Assembly: GCF_014836905.1 (NCBI RefSeq)
Contig: NZ_JACSPZ010000002.1
Coordinates: forward strand, 558,001-622,000
From: Solibacillus faecavium
GTDB taxonomy: Bacteria > Bacillota > Bacilli > Bacillales_A > Planococcaceae
Reading direction: 5' to 3'
Length of the DNA: 64,000 nt
Within the stretch, counting starts at the first letter, position 1, and each line of letters starts with the position of its first letter. Both the position numbers and the translations under genes were made by a program. Below, piece by piece: positions 25,670-34,635 of the stretch. The notes under the pieces are model-generated. The model searched no databases, was not told the origin of the DNA, and saw nothing but the letters and a program-made list of their open reading frames with translations.

Positions 25670-26182
25670 TTACTTTGTCTTTCGTGGTGATTTTTCTTTG
25701 GCTTGAACTAAGGCATTCAACTTTTTTAAGTACTCGTTTTCCATTTCAAGCTGTTTAATACGAGCTTGGAGTGCTTGAGTAGAGCCTTCTACTGGTGTTT
25801 TCTTAGATTGTTTTGCCGTTTCTTTTTTCATGGATAGACGCCCCTTTTTCTTTGGCTGAAGGGCATCCTTTCCTTGTGCTTCGAATTGTTTTTTCCAATT
25901 CCGTATCGTTGAAGCAGCCGCAATTTTAAAAATGGCAGCGGTTTCGTATAAGGACGTACCGTGTTCAGTCATGTAGTTAAGTACGTCTAGTTTAAACTGC
26001 TTCGTATAATTTGTATATCGTTTTACAAAGGCTTCTACACCGTTATGTTCATATTGTTTCACCCAGGTTAATAGGTAACGATGGGATACCCCTATATCAG
26101 CCGCTACTTTCCTTGAACTTTCTTTTCCATTTACATATCTTTGAACAGCTGCTAATTTTTCTTCTGCACTCATTTTAGCCAT
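25670..26182 (-). CDS. IS150-type transposase OrfA (DNA-binding)
   Basis: 170 residues with two helix-turn-helix segments (VNGKESSRKVAADIGVSHRYLLTW and YETAAIFKIAAASTIRNWKK) and a C-terminal leucine zipper ALQARIKQLEMENEYLKKLN, as in IS3-family OrfA. A short A-rich run (GAAAAA) near its end is a possible -1 slippage site into the orfB frame. Good AAGGAGG ribosome site. Confidence 0.9.
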   Translation of the reverse strand: MAKMSAEEKLAAVQRYVNGKESSRKVAADIGVSHRYLLTWVKQYEHNGVEAFVKRYTNYTKQFKLDVLNYMTEHGTSLYETAAIFKIAAASTIRNWKKQFEAQGKDALQPKKKGRLSMKKETAKQSKKTPVEGSTQALQARIKQLEMENEYLKKLNALVQAKEKSPRKTK

Positions 26183-26255
26183 AGAAAAAAGGCACCTCCT
26201 TGTTAGATGTGTCTAACAAATGGGGTGCAGTTCACGTTTGGGAACCTTATCCTGT

Positions 26256-26812
26256 TTAAAACCAATCTTCAATACATGTAATGGATTTTTCAATTGTATT
26301 AAGTTGAACTTTCTTACCAATCGCTAATGGAAACATTGGATGCGTATGTGAACAGTCCACATCCGCTAAAATCGGAATTTTTCGCCGATCCACTTGTTCC
26401 AATAAAAAGTCTAAAGGTTGCTTGCCGGTACCAGCATCATCGTATTGCTCATGTTTTCCGAGTATGATGCCACCTACAAGGTCTAAAATGCCATGTAATT
26501 TCAGCATCGCGATATTTTTTTCGATAACGGAAGGATGTTTGATCGTATCCTCAATCAGCAGGATATCACCGTGTTTAATTTTAGGAAAGTAGGGTGTACC
26601 AATAAAGCCATACATTGCATTATTATTCCCATCAATTAATCGTCCTTCTATAATGTCAGGATTCAGACGTATCCAATCGTTCGGATACAGCTTTTTTTTC
26701 TCTCGAAATTTAACCAGTTCACCATTTCATCGGACCAAAATGAAGGACGTTCAATTTTGTAGGGAGCTTGCGGCGAACAAAAATAGTGTTCAAAGTATGT
26801 ATACGTATTTTC
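26256..26812 (-). pseudogene. Remnant of an S66-family LD-carboxypeptidase
   Basis: Only the C-terminal two thirds remains: EHYFCSPQAPYKIERPSFWSDEM, then after a frame change GRLIDGNNNAMYGFIGTPYFPKI, ILLIEDT, and GIILGKHEQYDD. These match muramoyl-tetrapeptide carboxypeptidase/MccF-type S66 peptidases, whose C-terminal half carries the catalytic Glu and His. The frame shifts at a run of eight A residues (minus strand) near 26695. The N-terminal part with the catalytic Ser is missing; the gene is cut at the junction with repeat copy B near 26810. Its stop lies 22 bp from the IS element. Confidence 0.85.
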
Positions 26813-27177
26813 TTGATTTAAATGTTTAAACAAAAATACACCGAACAAAAGTAATGTCCTTAATCTCGTAACGGGTTTGGTTGATGGGGATAAAAATATT
26901 AAAAACAATGTAAAGGACACGCTAATTAGCATATATTTAGACAGTAAACTCTCTATATAAATAGCGATTTAAAACGCTCAGACTATTTCTGAGCGTTTTT
27001 TAATGAAATATTTAACTCTAATTGGAATTACTTTGAAAAATGCGGATTTACAACGATAAGGATATACATGATTTTATGCAAGAAAAATAATGACGCAACA
27101 TTACCCAAAGCTCAAACCATTGTCAATATTGACTTTTAGTAACAACATTTCTGCCCTTTTCGCTTTTTGCCAAACTT
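26809..27177 (+). repeat. Long diverged repeat, copy B
   Basis: Second copy of the segment at 24411-24790. It contains a strong hairpin AACGCTCAGA...TCTGAGCGTTTTTT at 26971-27002 and ends in CCAAACTTGCATTTGGGAA (27169-27187), the uninterrupted version of the palindrome in which the IS lies. A related palindrome, CCAAACTTCATTTGGGAAC, recurs at 27933-27951, followed by similar sequence. Confidence 0.78.
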
Positions 27178-27213
27178 GCATTTGGGAATGTTTTTTAGGT
27201 TTGTTTTTATATG

Positions 27214-27768
27214 CTATAAATCAATTTCCTCTATCACTTCCTCGGTCGTGTTATTAATTAGTCTGATTTTACCTTCTTCTAAAGCAGTATCGATTTCAAA
27301 GTACCAAATGTATAATCCTGCTAATTGATATTCTTCAACAACTTCAGTAGGTAACATTTCTAAATTTAAGATTTTAGCACTTTTATCACCAAGTTGAATC
27401 AATAAGTCATCACTATCTTTAACTAATCCGAAAATTAGATTTTCACCATGCCCTTGGTAACCGTTTAAATTTTCATAATTTCTTTCATAATCCATAGGTC
27501 TCCATGAAAGAAACTCTGCTTTCCATCCGAAAAGTCCTTTTCGTACATATGTAGCTCCTAGATTATTCTTATCTTTTATGAAAAAGAAAAGTGCATTTCT
27601 ATTTATTTTATAAGCTGGAATTAACACTAAATCATTTTCAACAGCAAATATAGCTTCTTGAGGTTCTGAATAGGAGTTAGATTTTCCGGAAATTATCCAA
27701 ATAACAGTAATGAAAATTGCTATCACGGTAAAAGCGTTTACTGCTTTTTTAAAAGAGCCTTGTTTCAT
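27214..27768 (-). CDS. Membrane-anchored hypothetical protein
   Basis: 184 residues: one N-terminal membrane helix (about 10-27, AFTVIAIFITVIWIISG) then an extracytoplasmic domain with aromatic-rich strands (LFGWKAEFLSWRPMDYERNYENL) and an acidic C-terminus EVIEEIDL. I recognise no family. It starts at ATG behind CGAGGTG. Its 3' flank resembles the sequence at 27951-27985, which suggests local duplication of the gene end. Confidence 0.6.
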   Translation of the reverse strand: MKQGSFKKAVNAFTVIAIFITVIWIISGKSNSYSEPQEAIFAVENDLVLIPAYKINRNALFFFIKDKNNLGATYVRKGLFGWKAEFLSWRPMDYERNYENLNGYQGHGENLIFGLVKDSDDLLIQLGDKSAKILNLEMLPTEVVEEYQLAGLYIWYFEIDTALEEGKIRLINNTTEEVIEEIDL

Positions 27769-28005
27769 TTGAACACCTCGTTTACTTATTTTACCATGAA
27801 AATCTATTTCTTTAAGAGTCTATTTATACGTTACAGCCATTCAGGAAGTGAATCGAACAGTCCTAATTTCTCACAACGTCTCAGAGTGCTATTTACTTTA
27901 AAAAACAGCGACAAACACTCTTTTAAGTGCTACCAAACTTCATTTGGGAACATTAATTAGATTCTTTTTGTATATCTCATAAATCACATTGATTAAGGAT
28001 ACTAT

Positions 28006-28152
28006 TTAATGAATGTCTTTATTTTTTTGATTTATTTCTTTGAGTAAAGCAATAATTTCTTTATCACGTTTACCATTTTCTTTTAATTTTGCATCAATAG
28101 ATAAACAAGAAATGGCTATAATGACAACCCCGATAGTAATAATAATTTCCAA
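28006..28152 (-). CDS. 48-residue single-span small protein
   Basis: A TTG-started frame behind AGAGGTAGGTG (9-nt spacing). The product has a hydrophobic N-terminal helix (EIIITIGVVIIAISCLSI, residues 2-19) followed by a charged amphipathic tail (DAKLKENGKRDKEIIALLK). This resembles the small helix-plus-coiled-tail proteins common in Bacillales (sometimes annotated as DUF or holin-like). No family recognised; supported by ribosome site, composition and topology only. Confidence 0.5.
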   Translation of the reverse strand: MEIIITIGVVIIAISCLSIDAKLKENGKRDKEIIALLKEINQKNKDIH

Positions 28153-28317
28153 TGTTTTAAACACCTACCTCTACACCAAATAGTTTTAACTTACTTTACC
28201 AATTTATAAAAGTTTTTAATAGAAGTAGAACTATTTATGGTTTCATTGAAAAACGCACCGAAAGCATTGTTTCGAAATGTTTCGTATATCTATATAAGTA
28301 TGACACTCTTTGAATAA

Positions 28318-28752
28318 CTAAATATCAGAACGTAAATTAATTTTTACAATCATCTCAATAATAGGTCGGGTGAACGTTTCTGGAATCATTGATGAAGGCA
28401 AACTCCCAGTATGATTTGTTAAACCGAATGACGCACCCTCTATGTCAATCCAATCTAATTCTCTAACATTGGGGATTTCGCCAATAAAATGATAATCTGC
28501 TACATAATAATAGGTACCGTCATTATTTTCACAAGCTCGCCATACTTCGGCTTCTTTCCTCGGGTCAATGCCAAACTGTTTAAAAAACTGTTGAATTGCT
28601 GGAGTTGTATGAACAATTGTTTTTGCGTAGTAAGTACAATCTGAACAGCCACAATGTTCTTTTTCAGAAACTAGAGGAAGTTCCTTATATAATGCTTTTG
28701 TTTTCTGAATATCTACATTCACAATTTCCCCATTTAAAATAAATTGTTCCAT
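28318..28752 (-). CDS. Hypothetical soluble protein with Cys-rich motif
   Basis: 144 residues. Near residue 33 there is HCGCSDCTYYAKTI, a potential metal-binding or redox cluster; later WRACENNDGTYYYVADYHFIGEIP. It does not match a family I can name with confidence. The start has a very good AAGGAAGGTG site. It stands alone between the IS-scarred region and the serine acetyltransferase gene. Confidence 0.65.
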   Translation of the reverse strand: MEQFILNGEIVNVDIQKTKALYKELPLVSEKEHCGCSDCTYYAKTIVHTTPAIQQFFKQFGIDPRKEAEVWRACENNDGTYYYVADYHFIGEIPNVRELDWIDIEGASFGLTNHTGSLPSSMIPETFTRPIIEMIVKINLRSDI

Positions 28753-28973
28753 CTTGAACGCACCTTCCTTCTTTTAAAAATCCACTTTATTGTACTAATT
28801 ATAGAACATTCTCAAACCAACCTGTGATTTCCAAAGGCAGTGCAGGTGTTTTCATGGTTCCGTTAAATTTAAAGGCTTAATCCAATTAGAACCTGTATTT
28901 ATGCGTGCTAAAAAGGGGTATTAAAAGTTATGTTAAATCTAGTTTGATTTAATTATAAAAGTTAATCTAACAA
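28753..28973. other. Intergenic region
   Basis: About 220 bp (306 bp including the following terminator) with no credible ORF, repeat or structured element; AT-rich spacer. Confidence 0.4.
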
Positions 28974-29012
28974 CAAAAAGAAAGACACAAATTCATATGC
29001 GAATTGTGTCTC
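28974..29012 (-). terminator. Terminator of the serine acetyltransferase gene
   Basis: Stem AGACACAAATTC (28983-28994) with GAATTGTGTCT (29001-29012); the minus strand continues TTTCTTTTTG. Confidence 0.85.
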
Positions 29013-29058
29013 TAATTACTATATACGAACCCGTTATTCAGCTCGTTGTTTTTTACTA

Positions 29059-29988
29059 TTAAATTTCGTACTCTATCGCTACTTTTTTACTGTTACTAAT
29101 GTTTGGCGATGGCTGAGAATTGTATACACGTGAATATGGAGGTACAGAATGAGTCATCCAAATATTACTTCCTAAAACCGTGTCATGGCCAATAGTCGTT
29201 TTTCCACCTAAAATCGTTGCACCGGCATAAATTACGACATTATCCTCAATGTTTGGATGACGTTTAATTCCTTTAATCGGGTTACCGTTCTCATCCATAG
29301 GAAAACTTAATGCACCCAATGTAACCCCTTGATAAATCTTCACGTTATTACCGATTGTGCACGTTTCTCCAATAACGACCCCTGTTCCATGATCAATGAA
29401 AAACGAATGCCCGATAGTTGCGCCTGGATGAATATCAATTCCCGTTAACTGATGCGCATATTCTGACATTATTCGCGGAACAATGGTAACATTCATTTTG
29501 TAAATTTCATGTGCGATACGGTGAATAAAAACGGCCCGTACAGATGGATAGCTCAGCATAATTTCTTCTGTGGATGTAGCGGCCGGATCTCCGTTATAGG
29601 CAGCTTGAATATCTGTTTGAATCGTCTCGCGAATAACTGGGAAAGAATCGATTAAATTCATAACTACTCGATCAGCTTTCTCCCGGCATTGACCATCACA
29701 ATTATCAAAGTTTTGGTAAATTAGCACTGTCTCAATAATGTCCCGTAAATCTAAAGCTGATTTTCGTAAACTATTATTTACACTCATCAAAGTACGTGCT
29801 TCATCTACAACACCTTGGTTATTAATAGCCGGGAAAAAAATCTCATAAAAATTATCTAAAATTTCATGGATTTTATCTCGTCCAGTAAAGCCAATAGATT
29901 TTTCTATTTCTATATGTTTTTTGTTATATTCAATAAGCTTAGTAGCAATTAATGATGTTTCATTATTTAACCATTCTTCAATTTTCAT
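29059..29988 (-). CDS. Serine O-acetyltransferase, long form
   Basis: 309 residues. An N-terminal alpha-helical region (about 1-165) is followed by a left-handed beta-helix of hexapeptide repeats: [42 protein letters not shown], with the catalytic His/Asp pair in FIDHGTG. It makes O-acetylserine from serine and acetyl-CoA for cysteine synthesis. It is longer than the ~220-residue CysE of Bacillus and resembles the SatA/EpsC-type long form. The start at 29988 is chosen for its AAGGGG site; 19 codons upstream lack one. No cysK neighbour. Confidence 0.85.
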   Translation of the reverse strand: MKIEEWLNNETSLIATKLIEYNKKHIEIEKSIGFTGRDKIHEILDNFYEIFFPAINNQGVVDEARTLMSVNNSLRKSALDLRDIIETVLIYQNFDNCDGQCREKADRVVMNLIDSFPVIRETIQTDIQAAYNGDPAATSTEEIMLSYPSVRAVFIHRIAHEIYKMNVTIVPRIMSEYAHQLTGIDIHPGATIGHSFFIDHGTGVVIGETCTIGNNVKIYQGVTLGALSFPMDENGNPIKGIKRHPNIEDNVVIYAGATILGGKTTIGHDTVLGSNIWMTHSVPPYSRVYNSQPSPNISNSKKVAIEYEI

Positions 29989-30092
29989 CTTTTTGAACCC
30001 CTTATCCTTTTTATCATACATCTTATATGCGATTATACTACACACATTTAAAAGTGGTCGAACTTTCTATACTTTTAAGTAAAAGACTGTTT

Positions 30093-31055
30093 TTAATCCG
30101 GCATTACCACATTCGGGATAACTTTTATATAAATTAGTTCGCCAACTATTTCAACAATGGTTTGAGTAATTATGATTGCAGCGACTAGTATACTTACTTC
30201 GTTTGGCAATGCAAAAGCTAATGGTAATACAACTAGTGAATTACGTGTAGATCCGCTAAAAATTAATGCGCGGGTAGTCGGCACATCCAAGTCCATCCAT
30301 TTTCCAACTATTTTCGAAATAAACGGCATAATAATCATAAACGCGATATAAATTGGGATCACTTTTGCAATCCAGTAAAATGAGCCAGATAGCTTACTAA
30401 TTTGTGAAGCAACAACAACGAAAAGCGTTATGGCCATAAAAGGCACCGGTAACCATCCCGACAAATGAATTATCCTGCTACCAACTTTCGCGCTATTCCC
30501 CCATTTCTGAATGGCAACCGCTACTATTAACGGCAGCACAATTAACCCGAAAAATGCTTCAGCAAATGGTGTAACTTCTACTAGACTAGTTGCTTCCCTT
30601 CCTATAAATAACCATAAGTATAAAGGTAAAAGAAGCATTTGTGAAATGAAAAGAAACGGTGTCGCAGTTAAAATTGCTTTTTCATTTCCACGGCCAATCG
30701 CTGTAAAAACAATCACATAATCAATGCACGGCGTTAACAAAACTAGGTACAGACCTAATAAAAGCGGTGGATAATCTGGTAGTAATTGAGATAACAACCA
30801 CACAACGATTGGCACGGCTATGTAATTTACAATACAAAGCGCAAGCATAAATCGCCGGTTTAATAATGACCCCTTCAAAGAATGAAACGGAATTTGCGAA
30901 AACATACTATACATTAATATGCCAATAATAATAGAAATCGTACTATCTAACTGAGTTGCTATATTTGGAGCGGTTAGTCCAAATGTTATGGCAACAACTA
31001 AAATAAATAAATATAGGAACACTTGATTTGCTTCCAATTTTTCTCTTGAAATCAT
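30093..31055 (-). CDS. Arsenite/bile-acid-sodium symporter superfamily exporter (ACR3-like)
   Basis: 320 residues with about ten membrane helices. The motif TPCIDYVIVFTAIGRGN and the FSGSTRNSLVVLPLAFALP helix are those of arsenic-resistance proteins of the SBF/ACR3 type; the first lacks the Trp of classical ACR3 CTDW. It is divergent from a MerR-type regulator gene, its likely controller. No arsR or arsC is nearby, so arsenite as substrate is only probable. Confidence 0.75.
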   Translation of the reverse strand: MISREKLEANQVFLYLFILVVAITFGLTAPNIATQLDSTISIIIGILMYSMFSQIPFHSLKGSLLNRRFMLALCIVNYIAVPIVVWLLSQLLPDYPPLLLGLYLVLLTPCIDYVIVFTAIGRGNEKAILTATPFLFISQMLLLPLYLWLFIGREATSLVEVTPFAEAFFGLIVLPLIVAVAIQKWGNSAKVGSRIIHLSGWLPVPFMAITLFVVVASQISKLSGSFYWIAKVIPIYIAFMIIMPFISKIVGKWMDLDVPTTRALIFSGSTRNSLVVLPLAFALPNEVSILVAAIIITQTIVEIVGELIYIKVIPNVVMPD

Positions 31056-31083
31056 ATTTTAAGCCCCTCTAATTTCAACCCTT

Positions 31084-31109
31084 TTTACCGGTATAAGTTC
31101 TATTTACCG
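31084..31109. promoter_or_regulatory. Direct repeat TTTACCG in divergent promoter region
   Basis: TTTACCG occurs at 31084-31090 and 31103-31109, 19 bp apart, between the exporter and merR-type genes; the first is part of a TACCGGTA palindrome. Candidate site for the double-HTH regulator. Confidence 0.4.
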
Positions 31110-31190
31110 CTTACACTAATCATATCATTATCATTATTATTTGATAAAATAAAGGAAGAGAATTTCGATTACACAAAAGGAAGTTATAGC

Positions 31191-31916
31191 ATGTTAACAA
31201 ATGAAATTGCAAAAAAAGCGAATGTTCACCCTAATACCGTGCGACTGTATGAAAAGTGGGGCTATATATCTCCTGTTTCTAGAAAACAAAATGGCTATAG
31301 AATCTATACTGAAATACATTTGAAGCAAATGTATATCGCCCGGCTGGCATTCAATCAGGAATTTATTCAAAATAATTTACGCAAAATGGCGACAAACATT
31401 GTACAGCTCAGTGGACAAGGCAATTTTAAGGAAAGTCGGAAAGCAGCACTTACCTATCTCCAGTTTTTACAGTCAGAGTATGATTACGCTAAAAAAGCTA
31501 TTCAAATTTCAACTAATATTATGCAAAGTAATACTAGCTCTCCCTTAATTTTTACACATAAAATGGTGGCAAATCATCTGCAGTTAACCGAAGAAACGAT
31601 TCGGAATTGGGAGCGCAACGGCTTATTCAAAGTGAATCGCGATACACAAAACCGCCGACAATACAAGGAAGAAGATGTACAAAAGCTGCTCATTATTCGA
31701 ACACTTCGAAGTGCTCACTTTTCATTAACGAGTATTCTCCACTTATTTCAGGAAATTGAAGCACTGGAACACGGGGCTGATATTCATACACTTTTAAACA
31801 CGCCTAAATTTAAAAATGAGTTTTATCATGTTACCGATGAGTTAGAGCTCAATTTAAAACAAGCGATGAAGGATGTGTGCAGCATTATTGACATACTGGA
31901 TCAGTTACAAACTTGA
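31191..31916 (+). CDS. MerR-family regulator with two HTH domains
   Basis: 241 residues. The first MerR winged HTH is at residues 1-40 (TNEIAKKANVHPNTVRLYEKWGYISP...NGYRIY). A second MerR-like HTH appears at about 120-185 (THKMVANHLQLTEETIRNWERNGLFKVNRDTQNRRQYKEEDVQKL), followed by a C-terminal helix for dimerisation. No Cys cluster for metal binding is visible. Two complete DNA-binding modules in one chain are unusual. Divergent from the exporter gene it probably controls. Confidence 0.85.
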   Translation: MLTNEIAKKANVHPNTVRLYEKWGYISPVSRKQNGYRIYTEIHLKQMYIARLAFNQEFIQNNLRKMATNIVQLSGQGNFKESRKAALTYLQFLQSEYDYAKKAIQISTNIMQSNTSSPLIFTHKMVANHLQLTEETIRNWERNGLFKVNRDTQNRRQYKEEDVQKLLIIRTLRSAHFSLTSILHLFQEIEALEHGADIHTLLNTPKFKNEFYHVTDELELNLKQAMKDVCSIIDILDQLQT

Positions 31917-31932
31917 CGCGCATTTTAAAAGC

Positions 31933-31975
31933 AAAAAAACAGCATCTTGAATCAAAATTGATCAGGTGCTGTTTT
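31933..31975. terminator. Bidirectional terminator
   Basis: Stem AAAACAGCATCTTGA with TCAGGTGCTGTTTT, flanked by A residues left and T residues right, between the merR-type gene and the convergent lipoprotein gene. Confidence 0.8.
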
Positions 31976-31997
31976 AGTGAGTTTTCAGTTAGCATTG

Positions 31998-32411
31998 CTA
32001 AATTTCTAATTTATTTCTAATATATTCCATGTTTTCAGAATCGACTATAATATGGTCCTTAAATTTAGTGAATTCTAGTGTAAAATCATCCACTTTTATA
32101 GTATATTTATTGTCATTTGTTGTAACTTCTACATTCTCATACTCTTCCATTACCGTACCACCAAGTTCTACACCTTTATTTAAATAAATTTCATCAAGTA
32201 CACTTTTCTTATCTTTTCCAATTTCTCTACCAATAATCATCACTTTATCGTCTTTGAAATATAGTTGGTATCTTCCACTATCAAAAAAATAGCCGTCTAG
32301 ATCCCTTTCATGAGCATCTAAATCTGATGCATAGTTATTTTCTTCTGAACATCCAACAGCTAGTAATACACACATAATTATTAAACTAAAAAATGAAACA
32401 CTCTTCTTCAT
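31998..32411 (-). CDS. Small lipoprotein, unknown function
   Basis: 137 residues. Lipoprotein signal with lipobox LAVGC (Cys21), then an acidic, beta-rich domain (GYFFDSGRYQLYFKDDKVMIIG ... VEVTTNDNKYTIKVDDFTLEF). No family recognised. Good ribosome site (AGGTGGTG). Surface-anchored on the outer face of the membrane. Confidence 0.7.
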   Translation of the reverse strand: MKKSVSFFSLIIMCVLLAVGCSEENNYASDLDAHERDLDGYFFDSGRYQLYFKDDKVMIIGREIGKDKKSVLDEIYLNKGVELGGTVMEEYENVEVTTNDNKYTIKVDDFTLEFTKFKDHIIVDSENMEYIRNKLEI

Positions 32412-32493
32412 TAATCACACCACCTAATTTTTACTTTTTTATACGTATTTTCCATATAAAAAGTTCCAATTTAAGGCTATATACTAAATTTCC

Positions 32494-34527
32494 CTAAGCT
32501 CTATCGCTTCTCAGCAATTTTGAAGGATTAGAATGATCTATTAGCATCGTTAATTCATGCATGGCTCTTGTAGTCGCAATATATAAAAGTCCTTGGTCAA
32601 AGTCCGTTTCATATCGCCCGGCATCGACCAATGGCACAATAACATAATCAAATTCCAGACCTTTCGCATACTGAATCGTCGTTAAAAGGACACCTGTTTC
32701 AAACTTCTCTGTATGCCCATCCAAAATATAAAATGGCACGGTCATCCGTTCTTTTATAAATTGTAAATCCACCTCTGTTTTGCAAATAATCGCTGTTGTT
32801 CTCCAATGATTTATTAGCTTTCCCTGCAAAATTCCTATCATGTCATCGATTGAACGATAGAAGATTTCCTCTGGCTCTTTTCCATGTCTTGCAATCGGAT
32901 CAAGTTCCCCGGTACGCATAAATTTTTTCGCATACATGCCAATCTCATAGGAAGAACGATACGTTGTTGTTAGTTCTACATACTCTAATTTTGGTAGTAT
33001 CTCCTGAAATGCTTCTTTTGAAATCGTTTCATATGGGAGTAATGCCTGGCTAAAGTCGCCAATAATTGTTCGCTTACATTCAAAGACCTTAGCCAACACC
33101 GCATATTGAATCGGAGTATAATCCTGCATTTCATCCAATACGAAATGCTGTACTAATTCGTATGTTTTGATCCCTTTAAAATAAAGCTGAACATAAAGAT
33201 AAGGATACACATCATTAAATTCGAAGTTTTTCTTGGAAAACTTAAATGCATTTTCGTCTAATGTTTTAATAAACACTTTATAAATTTCAAATGGATTTTT
33301 ATACAAAAGTCGTTTTGTTAACCGATTTTTAATTTCACTTTTACTTGGTAACTTTCCTTCCCCACCTCTTTTTGACTTTAACACTTGAATAATATCATCG
33401 ACCATTAACTCAATCCTCATAACAACGGGCTCATTGCGATACTGATTGAAACGCTGCTGTAAATAGTCGGCTTCAAACTTAACATCAGCAATGGAAATTG
33501 ATTCATTTTTTAAGAGCCTGTTATTTAAATCCGATAAAAAACTCTGAAGTCGCTTAACAAATGCATAATTGGCTTTTTGCTTTGCCCGCTGTGCTAATGG
33601 TCCAGTCGGGTTAGATAGTATTTCCTTCATCTCAGTTTCAAAAGGTGTAAAAGTTACCGCTGCAGGTAATAAATTTACCGTTAACTCATCAATCGTAAAT
33701 GAGCGAATCGGCTGTTCGCCAAGCTCTGGTAAGACAGAAGAAATATAGTCACCAAATACTTTATTCGGTGACAAGATAAATATTCGTTCTGCTCGTAATG
33801 TATCGCGGTACTTATATAAATAATAGGCGATACGGTGAAGAGCAACAGCCGTTTTTCCCGAACCAGCAACCCCTTGAATAATCATGTTATAGGCCGATTC
33901 GTTACGGACAATTTTGTTCTGTTCACGCTGGATGGAAGTAACAATTGTTTTCATCTTGTCGTTTGCCTGCTCATTTAACGTTTGCTGTAATACTTCATCT
34001 TGAATTGTTAAAGAACTGTCGATTACATACTGAATTTGTGAGTTTTCAATTTTGATTTGACGTTTATTTATTATATTCCCAACAAAACGTCGCTCCATTG
34101 CTTCATAGTATGCTTGTCCTAGTTCAAACTCATAGTACATATTGCAAACCGGTGCGCGCCAATCATAAATTAAATTCGTTCCTTCTTCATCCCTAAAACC
34201 ATAGCGTCCAATATAAAACGGTTCGGCATCTTCCAAGGACTCGCCTTCATATACAAAGTCAAAGCGGCCAAAATAAGGTGAATAAATTAGCTTCTTTACT
34301 TGCTCAAGCTCCATTACTTGGGCATAACCTTGCTTATCAATCATGCTCAATGTTTGTTGGTAGTCGTACACTTCAAATTTATCAAGTTCACTTTTATAAT
34401 CAATCATATATTTTTGTAAATCTTTAAAGCTTTTATCCTGTACCTTTACTTCATTATTTAATTTTTTATAAGCTTTTTTTAAGCTGGATAATGTTTCACT
34501 AAAATACGGCAGTTCTTTTTCTTTCAT
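32494..34527 (-). CDS. helD: HelD-type UvrD/Rep-like helicase, RNA polymerase recycling factor
   Basis: About 677 residues. The N-terminal ~90 residues form a predicted coiled-coil (LSSLKKAYKKLNNEVKVQDKSFKDLQKYM) as in HelD. The SF1 domain follows: Walker A IIQGVAGSGKTAVALHR near residue 225, VLDEMQDYTPIQ Walker B, then GDFSQAL, TTYRSS and the C-terminal TTIQYAKGLEFDYVIVP and YIATTRAMHEL. HelD removes stalled RNA polymerase from DNA. B. subtilis HelD is ~770 residues, so this is a shorter paralogue-type version. Start at the ATG at 34527 after GGGGGT. Confidence 0.85.
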   Translation of the reverse strand: MKEKELPYFSETLSSLKKAYKKLNNEVKVQDKSFKDLQKYMIDYKSELDKFEVYDYQQTLSMIDKQGYAQVMELEQVKKLIYSPYFGRFDFVYEGESLEDAEPFYIGRYGFRDEEGTNLIYDWRAPVCNMYYEFELGQAYYEAMERRFVGNIINKRQIKIENSQIQYVIDSSLTIQDEVLQQTLNEQANDKMKTIVTSIQREQNKIVRNESAYNMIIQGVAGSGKTAVALHRIAYYLYKYRDTLRAERIFILSPNKVFGDYISSVLPELGEQPIRSFTIDELTVNLLPAAVTFTPFETEMKEILSNPTGPLAQRAKQKANYAFVKRLQSFLSDLNNRLLKNESISIADVKFEADYLQQRFNQYRNEPVVMRIELMVDDIIQVLKSKRGGEGKLPSKSEIKNRLTKRLLYKNPFEIYKVFIKTLDENAFKFSKKNFEFNDVYPYLYVQLYFKGIKTYELVQHFVLDEMQDYTPIQYAVLAKVFECKRTIIGDFSQALLPYETISKEAFQEILPKLEYVELTTTYRSSYEIGMYAKKFMRTGELDPIARHGKEPEEIFYRSIDDMIGILQGKLINHWRTTAIICKTEVDLQFIKERMTVPFYILDGHTEKFETGVLLTTIQYAKGLEFDYVIVPLVDAGRYETDFDQGLLYIATTRAMHELTMLIDHSNPSKLLRSDRA

Positions 34528-34635
34528 TAGCAATACCCCCATTTTTCACACAGTGCCATCTAGTATATCAACATATTTTTGGCTGGTGTTTAAGTGGAGG
34601 GTTTATAATTATAAAAGATTTCTGCACTTGATTAT

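Larger units (their letters stand above)
24792..26234 (-). mobile_element. IS150-type (IS3 family) insertion sequence
   Basis: 1443 bp bounded by imperfect terminal inverted repeats starting TGAAGTGACCCCTAAAAG on the left and TGAACTGCACCCCATTTG on the right strand, both continuing to TTAGACA. It carries orfA and orfB of an IS3-family transposase. There is no obvious 3-4 bp target duplication (ACT and CGT flank it). Instead the flanks form 9-bp inverted arms TTCCCAAAC and GTTTGGGAA, so the element sits in the loop of a palindrome. Both ORFs look intact; the element could be active. Confidence 0.9.

Noticed and set aside
27760-27960. 66-codon plus-strand ORF
   Set aside because: No ribosome site and no protein-like composition; overlaps the start region of the minus-strand gene.
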